This document shows, piece by piece, positions 1-9,006 of a DNA stretch of 64,000 nucleotides; position 1 is the first letter of the stretch, and every line of letters starts with the position of its first letter. Location of the stretch: assembly GCF_030253575.1 (NCBI RefSeq), contig NC_080559.1:30778501-30842500 (forward strand). The letters run 5' to 3'. The notes under the pieces are model-generated. The model was not told where the DNA came from. It ran no database searches and saw only the letters and a program-made list of their open reading frames with translations. A program made the position numbers and the translations under genes. The stretch comes from Rhododendron vialii. Lineage: Eukaryota > Streptophyta > Magnoliopsida > Ericales > Ericaceae.

Positions 1-2409
1 ATCATATGGGCCAAAGGGCGATTGAACTTTGCCACTCCACGGGCCTTGTCAGGATACAGGTCTCCCAGTTCCTCAATCTGTTCCTCCATATGCTTTTTGC
101 CAGTCCCCTAGAACAACACACCATAACCATTTCACACAAAATCGATTTTGGTTTTAGCAACAAAAGCAGCAACATTCAATCAAGTTATTTGCGTCTAGGA
201 TTGATGCTTACGAGAATAATTATCTGTACATCCTCTCCAACAAACTGTGAAATGGCTTCTACAAGAATATCAGAACCTTTCTGCTCTTCAAGTCTACCGA
301 TGAAGCCAATTACAGGAATGTTCCTATCAACAGGCAGCCCAACTTCTGCTTGTAGGGCTTCTTTCAAAATGGGCTTCGCATCCATCACCTGAAATTTGAC
401 GAAAATTTTTCAATACATATCGTTGAGGCGTCTAGGCAAAAGGACTCGGAACTTCTAGAATAAAAAACTTACAGTTGTGGCATTGTACTTCACATCGATA
501 TATTTGTCAGTAGATGGGTTCCACTCTTGTGCATCCATGCCATTCACAATACCAGTGATACCAGTCACGCGAAGGATGTTATCCAATTCCACACCTTTAT
601 CTTCACCTGAAACAAGTTCGTGAGCGTAATAGGGGCTAACTGTCACAACCCTGTCTGATTCTAGTATCCCAGCCTTCATCCAGTTAATCTTCCTTCCCTT
701 CACCGGCTTGTTATATCTGCAAAATCAGAAGAGAAATTGGCTCAAAGTTTATAAGACCTGTAGTTTGTGCAATGGGTTGCATTTATGTAAGCAACAATAT
801 GCATACCCGTCCATGAAATCAAAAGATCCCTTAAATTGATCTGGGAGGTTTAGTAGTGAAAAATCTCCAAAGGCAAATCTGCCTTGGTAGGCAATGTTGT
901 GAATGCAAAAAGCAACCTGGAAAGATTATTGTCGCATAATTAGCTGATTTTTAAACTCGGCCTTCACACGAGTCCCCATTGAAATTACCCATATTGAGGC
1001 GCATGCAATGAAATTACCTTGGCACTTTTATACATTCCCCTAGATTTGTACATAGTTTTTAGGTAGCAGGGAAGAAGAGCGGTGTGCCAATCGTTAGCAA
1101 TGAAAACAACGTTCTCTCCTGCATAACAGAAGTACTTCCTTCAATCAAATGGAACGCTTTGGACTAAAAGGTGAAGAAATTGTTAGGTACAGGAACTGGA
1201 GACCATACCATATGGTCCGGAGAAGTATTTGCTGCTGTTTAAATTCAGGACCCTTGGTGCTTCAAGAGCAGCCTGAGAGCCGTAGCAGTCCAAATTAGAT
1301 ATAGAACAACCATTTATTTGTTAACTTTTTTAGAATCAGAATAATTAAGGCAAAAGTCAACTGCAAGGAAAAATTCTCACCTGGCATAACAGGCTGAAGC
1401 GAAGTTGGTTGTCTTTATAATCCACTCCGGCCTTGGGACCATAGATTTTGGTTGCAGTTTTTCCCCACACCTTCAACAGTAAAACAGGAATAATCAATGC
1501 CCCTGAATGAATTTGCTTCTATACATGCTAAATCCTTTATCAATTTACCGTCTAAACTAACAACATCCACGGATGCAAAATTATACCTTCTCAAGGAAGA
1601 GTGGATGGTCTACGAAAACACGGTCAACACCTCGTTTGTAGCAGTGGAAGAAGCGAACGGTTTCAAGTCTGTCCCCGACTTTGATCTGTGCATGAAAAGG
1701 AAATTCTCGCAAGGAACTAACAACAAATTGAACTTTTTTAAGTGTTTAGCCTAAGCTAGCTTCAGATGAGTTCCGGAATCTACCTCAACGAACACCTCTG
1801 TATCCCAGGCATCTTTATACTGGTCGTATCGTGGTGATACTGTCATGACTCGGTGCCCATTGGCCTGAAGAAGCAGTAAGCCACAACATAATATATAAGT
1901 TTTCTATGGATCAAACGAAGCGGGCGTTTGTTGCGATTTAGGTGCTGCAACTTGTGAGTATTTGTTACTTGGAAACCTGTGTCAATCTGTTTGTCACAGC
2001 TTCTGCTTTTGAGTTATGGGGACTTCTGATTTTTATTAATTTGCTTCACATAAGTATAACAAGCGCTTACCGCCATGGCCGGGGGGAGTCCTCCAAGAAC
2101 GTCGCCGAGTCCACCGGTCTTGCTCCAGGGACCAACCTCTGCTCCAACAAAGACCAAGTTCATTCCACACTTGATTACTCCCTGGGATGCCCTGGCTGTT
2201 TCAGTTTTGGCCGCTTTCCTCCCAAACAGCCTGCTACCGGCCTTCGCATTGGTTCTCAACTGTAGCAGATCCAGTTTGTTAGAAGGTCTCAGTCCACTGT
2301 AAGTCATGTGTTTGCTTCTCATGGCGCCATCTTCGGCGAACGGTGATTTACGGTCCGATCCAGTTGCGGAGCTCCTCGATACAAGCCGCGAAGAGGCCAC
2401 GGTTGCCAT
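1..2409 (-). CDS. GBSSI: Granule-bound starch synthase I, plastid (3' part off the left edge)
   Basis: This enzyme elongates amylose from ADP-glucose inside the starch granule (GT5 family). Ten coding exons are visible on the minus strand: 2071-2409, 1784-1864, 1587-1685, 1381-1470, 1209-1272, 1018-1118, 807-916, 473-716, 212-388 and 1-107, the last cut by the window edge. All join in frame with GT-AG introns. The start [14 protein letters not shown] begins a Ser/Arg-rich plastid transit peptide of about 80 residues. The mature part opens with [20 protein letters not shown], which holds the K-T-G-G-L ADP-glucose-binding motif. Later exons give [16 protein letters not shown]-type and [17 protein letters not shown] segments typical of starch synthases. 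An in-frame Met upstream (2442) is excluded because a splice acceptor lies at 2422-2423. The many small exons fit the conserved plant GBSSI gene. Family identity is firm. The catalytic C-terminal end is not in view. Confidence 0.96.
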
Positions 2410-2421
2410 TCCTCCACAAAT

Positions 2422-2560
2422 CTGAAACGCACGAGACAGCAATTATAGAGAAAGCTAGTACAGCAACTTCATGTAAGAATCAATATCAATACGACCAATT
2501 GAATAAGAATTGCATCCATAAACGGTAAGAAACAGAAAAGAAGTAATCTTGAGATCTCAC
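2422..2560 (-). other. Intron in the 5' untranslated region of GBSSI
   Basis: Reading the minus strand, a leader exon ends at 2561 with a donor GTGAG, and an acceptor TTTCAG ends at 2422, 12 bases before the start codon. A leader intron in this position is usual for plant GBSSI genes. The 139-bp length and the splice consensus are seen directly. The upstream end of the leader exon is not defined. It contains the CT-repeat tract. Confidence 0.7.
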
Positions 2561-2631
2561 CTCTCTCTCTCTCTCTCTCTCTCTCTCAGATGAAACTCTC
2601 TCCTCTCCCTCTCCCTCTCCCTCTCCCTGGG
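2560..2631. repeat. CT microsatellite followed by CCCTCT repeat in the GBSSI leader
   Basis: A perfect (CT)n run covers about 2560-2587, then a (CCCTCT)n run covers about 2601-2630. On the gene's strand this is a GA-rich leader directly upstream of the 5' splice donor. Such tracts are common in plant leaders and vary in length. Confidence 0.9.
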
Positions 2632-3094
2632 ACTCGTTGGTTTCACGAACTTCAGGAGCAGTAGCACTAATAATGAGGGTGAATTATGGAGAGAAGTGGA
2701 GTTGGAGCGCACATTTTTGTAGGAGGAGATGGCATGGGGGGACGTTGATTGATAAGAGGCAATTTACGAGTGGTGGGAAGGTGATTAGCCGTCTCCTCGT
2801 GCTGGCCGGCCACTTGATTTAGTAATTCTGGGCCATAGATGATAGAATCACCGATCACGAGAGGTGGGGTCCGGTCCGATGGAGGCGCGAAATATGCTGC
2901 GAGGAGAAAGGCAAAAATCTTTGGGGCTTAGTTACATTACATCTGAGCCGCAAGATTTTATCATCAAGATTTTTATCACAAACGAGGAGGCATTAAACGA
3001 CAGAAAACTCCTAAAAGAGAATGATGATTTGTGTGGTACGTGATTTTTGCCATGCAGAGGGATGTATTGTGGGGTCCTTGATTGATTGGGAGCC

Positions 3095-3279
3095 GACGGG
3101 GATGGTGTTGTGCAGCAGTGTGCGCACTGCGCAGCACCGTGCTGCGTGCCTCTGTTACATCCGATGGCTCGGATCTCATGTTGGTAATGAACAGATTTCG
3201 ATCGTTGGTTGCTGAGATAAGATCTGAGCTATCGGATCGTGACGGCTCGGAGGTGCACAGCACCAACCCGAAATCCGAT
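3095..3279. repeat. Palindromic MITE, copy A of a four-copy family
   Basis: The element is framed by GTGTTGTGCAG on the left and GTGCACAGCACCAACCCG on the right, with internal inverted GGCTCGGAT-like blocks around a loop that reads GATTTCGATCGTTGGTTGC. The same blocks in the same order recur at 55603-55807 and 60709-60830, with a short form at 55869-55945. It has no coding capacity. The superfamily is not assigned because no clear target duplication is visible. Confidence 0.65.
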
Positions 3280-4579
3280 TGGGAGCGTCCAATTGAAACC
3301 AGACGCAAAATTTGGGGAAGTAATTCGTGAGTGTTTGTAGCGGAAGATCACGGGCTTGATTGCGCAATTGTGATTTGCATGCATAGCCGTATTTGCGATA
3401 GTTGTGGATACGGATTTTAAAATATAATCTAAGATTCGTATTGTAGATTTTAACTTCTAGTTTTTTAAAAGTTAAAAAAATCAAAATTTGCTCCTACAAT
3501 TTTTCGTAAACATCCACTTGTTAATGAAACTGATTCACCTAGAATTCAGCTGCGAAGGTCATATTGGTTGAATCTTAAGTACATCTACATGAGAGAGAAT
3601 TTTGACTTTTAAGCTATGCCCCAACACATCATTTTTTTTACAATCAGGTCCTTAGATTTAGACGATCTACGCACACCTCAATCTACTATTCTTAAAGACT
3701 ATGAAACTAACGATCAAGCAAACTTTTAATTTTTTTTTCTGTTGACGATGAAAGCCGAATCTGCAAGATCTGGGGTAAGTTCTCCACTTATTTTCTTTCT
3801 CTCACCCGACCAAACCCCTTCGAATTTGTCAACACTTTAGTAAAGCCACATATTTGCATGAATCTCATGCTTACACTCACTACAATTCCATTCACGACAT
3901 ACCAACCATTTTCACTAGTACTGTATATGATGACAGCCATGTGATATGTGTTTTCCATTCAGGAAATTATTTGTGGAACCAGGAGTAGAGTCAGAATTTT
4001 GTATATTGGGGATTAAAAACAAGAACAATAGAAGTTTGAGGCTAATTGAGAGCGCACTCTGTTGGGTTCAAAATTTTATGGGTCAGAATAGCAAATATAG
4101 GGTTCAAAATTTAAAACTTCTTATTGAGAAATCAAAAAACGCGTGGTCAAGTGACGCTACTTGTCTCTTAGTGACTCCCGCTGGAATTTTACTATTCAAA
4201 AAAATATCTCAATATTTGTGGCACCATGCAAAAATGTACTACTTTCCAAAATTTGGCCCATAGCTACATGGTGATAGTATTAAACTGCATCCATGAGTCA
4301 ATGTAAGAGGGGCCCTCTTTTGTTTAGCTTCTTTTGGTTCTCAAGACTGTAAGTCTGTAGGGTTTATGGTTCATACAGACTTTTCATTTTGAACCACAAT
4401 TTCCCTTCAACGATGCATAAAGCATGACCATTATAGACCACAGCTCCAAAAGGACAACAAGCATACTAATCACTTGGGCCCTGTTTAAATTTCGGATTAT
4501 TCGGAAAATACGTAGAAGAAAAAAAAATGAATTTGGTATTTTTAACATGTTCAATTACTTACCGAGAGAAACTTATTCA

Positions 4580-4754
4580 CGGCGGAGCGCAATCTCAGCC
4601 GTTCGTTTCGGCAATCAATGGTCCGGATTTAAAAAAACTCTTCCAGCTATGAGTTAAACTCGTCCAGAGGATAGTTTTTTTAAAATCTGGACAATCTAAA
4701 ATACTTTTGGATGCACGCGATTGAGAGCCGTAAAGTATATTCACAGCTCCGCCG
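4580..4754. repeat. Inverted-repeat MITE with CGGCGGAGC ends
   Basis: The left end CGGCGGAGC and right end GCTCCGCCG are inverted copies. Both arms continue with imperfect complementarity through an internal block reading ATTTAAAAAAACTCTTCC on the left and TTTTTTTAAAATCTGGAC on the right. The length is about 175 bp and it is non-coding. Target duplications are not clear. Confidence 0.5.
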
Positions 4755-5351
4755 TATCCGTAATGTTTTTATCTTACTTACACCTGGTTTATGGTTTTGG
4801 ACTTTACTGTGAGAATTCTGCCTCTCATTTGTTTTTGGGTCTTTGTTGGGTCTAAGCCCTTTGTAGGTTTGCTTTGTTTTCTGTTATATCAGGATTCAGG
4901 CCCATGAGCCAATTATTGAACCCTTCATTTGATCACTTGCGCTTGTGCTGGGCTTTTTATTCGCCCACCCCCACCCCCACCCCCACCCCAATTTGCAGCC
5001 CACTGCTTCTCTAGATTGTTGAGAAATTGCTCGAAGTTTCCGGGGTAGAATGTGTTGATAAATTTATGCGTCAAAATTGTTTAAGTACTCCAGTTGGGAG
5101 ATAGAGAATGCACGTTAAGTTGATGTTCTTGTTGGCAAAAGCTACAAACCGCCCGCTGGGTGCTCTATTGTGTATAGTACGGGTATTGTATTGTACTTAA
5201 AGACTTTTGACAAAATTAACGAGTAACAAATGACATAATATATATGCACCGTCCCGATATATATATAAAACAAAACTTCAAGTAAGGACGCTTTTACCAT
5301 ATTAAGTAAATAACGTTTCTTTTCCGATCAATTTGCGATAATCCAAGCCGC

Positions 5352-5557
5352 TCAATATGTTTAGAACATGATTTTAAGGATACCCACGAGAAATCAGCAA
5401 AAAAAAAGGACCGAAAATGGCTTGATCCGAGCAGTTTTTTTTTGTATTTTATCGAACAATTTAAATAAAAACTGTTCAAATCAAGCCATTCCCAGTCATT
5501 GTTTTTTTGCTGATTTCTCGCGGATACCCTTAAAATTACGTTTTGAACACTACAATA
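5352..5557. repeat. Hairpin element with arms of about 95 bp
   Basis: The left arm (5352-5448) and the right arm (5462-5557) are inverted copies. Both contain CGAGAAATCAGCAAAAAAA and AATGGCTTGAT on opposite strands. The loop is only about a dozen bases, so a transcript would fold into a long stem. It is non-coding. It is likely a MITE or foldback element. Confidence 0.7.
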
Positions 5558-5590
5558 TAAAATAAATACACCAGGAGATGATGATACCAC

Positions 5591-5967
5591 TAGGGCTGCA
5601 AACGATCCGAGCCGCTCGCGAGCGGCTCGGAGCTCGGCTCGATAACGGCTCGGCTCGGCTCGGCTCGGTTCGAGACAAAAACGAACGAGCTCGAGCTCAA
5701 GTTAGTCGAAACTCGGCTCGAATTGGCTCGCGAGCTCGATTATATTATATATATTTATATATATATTTTTACATATTTATATTTATTTATATATATATTT
5801 ATATATATTTGTTTCATAAATGAGCCGAACGAGCCGAGCTCGAGCTCTGTAAATACTTCTCGAGCTCGAGTTCTGCAGCTTGTCACGAGCTCGAGCCGAT
5901 TAAATTTTTGGCGAGCCGAGCTCGAACACTCTAAAACTCGGCTTGGCTCGGCTCGTTTGCAGCCCTA
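5591..5967. mobile_element. hAT-type MITE with perfect 8-bp target duplication
   Basis: The element begins TAGGGCTGCAAACGA and ends with the inverted TCGTTTGCAGCCCTA. It is flanked on both sides by the identical 8-bp GATACCAC (5583-5590 and 5968-5975). The 8-bp duplication and short terminal inverted repeats identify a non-autonomous hAT element. The interior is built almost entirely of GAGCTCG / GGCTCG units around an AT-rich centre and is strongly self-complementary. The exact target duplication and intact ends suggest a fairly recent insertion. It has no coding capacity. Confidence 0.92.
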
Positions 5968-6234
5968 GATACCACATGAGCTTCAACATATAGTCCATTG
6001 CTTTGGGAAGCTTTTCGAGAAATTAATCGACCGGCCACCATCGCATAATACAACGACACCATATATTTTAATGGTGGGACATGATCATTTACTCATGTTA
6101 TTGTTGGCTAACTGCAAACAAAGGGTGTACATGTGACGTATATTTTGGTGGCCTCGTCTTCACTGGCAAACAAAAGAGAGTCATTCCTATGTGTGCTTGT
6201 AATTTTATAGCAAGTTTGAAACTTATTTTGCCGC

Positions 6235-6490
6235 AATTTTTGGGGTTTATTCGTTTCAACGAGACGAATTGAAAAAATATAAAAAAATATGAACTGATAT
6301 TGAAAAAATTCAAATAAGACAACTGTTTGATTTTATTTTTTTTTGTCTTTAGTTCATTTTTTTTGCTTTTGGTCATAATTTTGTTCTTTTTGAACTCCTC
6401 TCGTCAAGATAGATGATTAATCAAAAAAATCACTCGAATCTAACAAAAATTCCGAAAAAACAACAAAACACTCAAACGAAGAAAACAATT
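6235..6490. repeat. AT-rich dispersed repeat, copy 1
   Basis: It shares the ordered landmarks TTTTTGTCTTTA, GGTCATAATTTT and ACTCCTCTCGTCA with stretches near 8500-8690, 22330-22610 and 57174-57393. The four are degenerate relatives of one non-coding family. Only the 57174 copy shows clear terminal inverted repeats. Confidence 0.45.
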
Positions 6491-7756
6491 AGACCATGTT
6501 CGTTTTGGAATTTTGGATTTGTAGGTAATAAGTGTAGAAAGAAATAGATTAATGATTAGAAGCTGGGATAATGATTGGGGAGAGATACAGAAAAAAATGA
6601 AAATAATAATCGGAGATATTGCTAATGAGTAAAGTAAAAAATAAAATAATAATTAGAATCCAAAATTCAAATCTTAACCAAACAAGGTCTTAACTTTTAA
6701 GTTTACGAGAATGGAAAGCAGGCTAGTTACTATCTCAATAGTGCTAGTATCACACCCAAATACACACCCATCACTCACATGAGTAGTGAATCCTACACAC
6801 ACTACACATTCTAATATGTGTATAAGGCCCACCACTCATATAAATACGATTGTGTGTTTGGACGTGAATTTGAATGTTTTACTGGTATTCTTAGGTTACT
6901 ACCCGCCCCAAATCCTGCTTCATGGAAGACGGCGCGTCGGCAGCTCATTACCCAAATTGCCTTGCAAAAGGAGTTCTTAAATACTATTTGCAATGGACAG
7001 AGTGGGTCAAGTCAACGGACCGAAGACCTGATCAAACCATACCACCATGTTTGACTTTGACCCATCTCTGGCTAGGTACTCCAACACGTCACGGCACCTA
7101 GTACCCCAAACGAATGTACGTAACCATACCACCCCACCACCAGAGAAACCGCAACACGTTCTTTACTTCAAAGTGTTAGAATCCGGATACACCGTACATG
7201 AAAGTGTCCTGAAAAGAATATGAATCGTATGGATATTCAAAGTACTAAAACTACGTTCTAGAAATTTTTTTAAAAAATAAGTAATTTATTTTATATTTTT
7301 AAATTTAAAAATAATATAAATAAAAAATAATTTTTTAATTTTTTTTACACCGTATAAAAAATTTTGATGGGATCTATCAAACAAAATCAATATTGATAGA
7401 AAAATTATTTGCGTAAACATATTATTTTTCAGCTTGAAATTACCTTCTTAAAAAATAAGTACTTATTTTGAGTTGTGGAACGGAGCCTAATTAAATCAGC
7501 TTTTTTTTTTTCAAATATTTTCATGGACAGAGTATTTTGGACCGTACGAGACCTCTTCTTTGGTCGAACAAGCTTCCAGCCTTGTCCAGAAAGAAACCCA
7601 CCAGCGGAGAAACTTCTTTGCGTTTTCCTCTTGGACCAAGGAAAGTTCTCCCCAAACTTATTCCTAATTCCTAATAGAAATATACAACTGTCCCTCTCCC
7701 CATCGTTCAAGAAATTTCCACCGTCCTCTCCAATTCTCCTCTCTTTCTCCCCCCCA

Positions 7757-7766
7757 CCTTTATATA
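7757..7766 (+). promoter_or_regulatory. TATA box of the small gene at 7897
   Basis: TTTATATAGA lies about 135 bases upstream of the start codon, in a pyrimidine-rich stretch typical of a plant core promoter. A transcription start about 30 bases downstream would leave a leader of roughly 105 bases. Confidence 0.6.
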
Positions 7767-7896
7767 GAGCTCCCGTCTTCACTTCTCCCTCATCACAATT
7801 TCGACCAACAACGATCTCTCTCTCATATTCAACATCAAGTTCAACAGCAGTTGTTTTTTTATTTTTGGCATACTCGATCGCATTAAAGCAATCATC

Positions 7897-8193
7897 ATGT
7901 TGATGTCAATGTTCAGTTCCTTCGATGCCCTCAGCGCCGAGTCCTTCGGCCAGAAGGTTGGTTTCTCATGGACTCCGACCTCGAAAGAGGGGAAAGTCGT
8001 CGACGCTTCTAAGGGCGCTCCGTCCACGTTAAGTAACGAAAGCGCGAAGAAGGGGAAAGTTGGGAATTCGGCGGATGGTAATAGCACTGGGACGTGTGAC
8101 GGACGGAAACAGAAGAAGCCGCAGTTGAGGAGGCCGAGGTTCGCGCCGGAGTTGGACGGCGTGTTCTGTTTTGAAACCATAGTCCCGTATTAA
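7897..8193 (+). CDS. Small plant protein with C-terminal APELDGVFCFETIV motif (98 aa)
   Basis: This is a single-exon frame with a good TATA box 135 bases upstream and a TC-rich leader. The protein begins MLMSMFSSFDALSAESFGQK, has a Ser/Gly/Lys-rich and probably disordered middle, then a basic stretch GRKQKKPQLRRPRF running into APELDGVFCFETIVPY at the C-terminus. I do not recognise a named family or enzyme fold. The C-terminal block recurs in the unrelated-looking small protein encoded at 12200-12537. In-frame Met codons at residues 1, 3 and 5 make the exact start ambiguous by a few residues. The gene sits 780 bases upstream of the PPR reading frame on the same strand and is likely transcribed independently. 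Coding status rests on the promoter, the composition and the shared motif. Confidence 0.78.
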   Translation: MLMSMFSSFDALSAESFGQKVGFSWTPTSKEGKVVDASKGAPSTLSNESAKKGKVGNSADGNSTGTCDGRKQKKPQLRRPRFAPELDGVFCFETIVPY

Positions 8194-8799
8194 GGGCTTG
8201 GTGTTATCGATTTTGTGTTAAGTCATATGATTTTTTCAATTCAATTGTACTAATGGTTACGAATATCATTGAAAAATTGTGTTGCTCAATCAATCTTTTT
8301 TTCCATTAATTGTTTGCTTGAATTTCCAATTTGTCTTGCTCACAAATCAACTTTCCGATTATATATATTGTTTAGACTCCATTTACTTTTTATCTACATT
8401 TTTTCAAGTTTTTTAAACTTTTCATAAGATTTTGTTGAAATTTTTATTTAATCATTGGTCTTCAAGAGATAAATCAGAAAAAATATGAAAATATAGGCCA
8501 ATGGTAAAAAATTTAAAATAAATGACACTTTAAAAAAAAATCGCTATTTGATATTTTTTTAATTATTATTTTTCTTTTTGTCGTAATTTTATAATTTTAG
8601 ACTCCTCAAATAATTAATTCCAAAATACGACGCGAATGAATCAAAAAGAAACAAAAAAGAAAATTGAATAAAACCAAAAAAAAAAGAGAAAGGAAATACT
8701 GTATTATATCTACCGACGGTTGTGGTATTGTACTCTCCTCCTCTCCCAAACATCGTCGTATCCTTCTCTCTCTCATCGCAAACCCACCGTTTTCAGAGG
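8194..8799. other. Gene-free spacer between the small gene and the PPR gene
   Basis: The left part is the 3' flank of the small gene. Around 8500-8690 lies a degenerate copy of the AT-rich dispersed repeat (landmarks TTTTTGTCGTAATTTTA and ACTCCTCAAATAATTAATTC). The right end, from about 8735, is TC-rich and is the probable promoter/leader of the PPR gene. Confidence 0.45.
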
Positions 8800-9006
8800 A
8801 TGACTAGCAGAAAGTGTTTCTTTCCTCTTTGATCACCGTTGATACTAGGGTTTGGATTTCGTTCCTTGCTCGATTGGCTAGAGCTAGCTCTTCATTCTTT
8901 TACCTCAGGTACTCTTGTAACAAGAAAACAGAATCCAATGTAAATGCACAAAGATGCATTCTTGGATTCAAAATGTACTATCACAAGCATATATACCCAA
9001 CCTTGA
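8800..9006 (+). promoter_or_regulatory. Leader of the PPR gene with upstream start codons
   Basis: Upstream of the PPR start at 8973 there are several ATGs: a 10-codon frame at 8800-8832, an ATG directly followed by TAA at 8938-8943, a 20-codon frame from 8944 to 9006 that overlaps the main start, and another at 8954. A possible leader splice donor CAG/GTACTC near 8908 could remove some of these. If retained, they would limit translation of the main frame. Confidence 0.45.

Larger units (their letters stand above)
2850..7750. other. Gene-free stretch with inverted-repeat elements
   Basis: No coding region with family signal or plausible splice structure was found here. It holds AT-rich DNA, the MITE copies and hairpins listed separately, a C-rich (CCCCCA)n run near 4968-4990, and degenerate AT-rich repeats at 7250-7490. 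The left end serves as the upstream region of the GBSSI gene. The right end is the promoter of the small gene at 7897. Confidence 0.6.

Noticed and set aside
3946-4263. 105-residue plus-strand frame
   Set aside because: It has no domain, promoter or splice evidence, and the AT-rich surroundings make chance frames likely.
7475-7903. 142-residue plus-strand frame ahead of the small gene
   Set aside because: It covers a TC-rich promoter and leader with a TATA box. The composition explains the open frame.
8814-8972. Extension of the PPR frame upstream of 8973
   Set aside because: The frame is open but begins with GTG, and the segment has no PPR signal. The ATG at 8973 gives a length close to the Arabidopsis relative.
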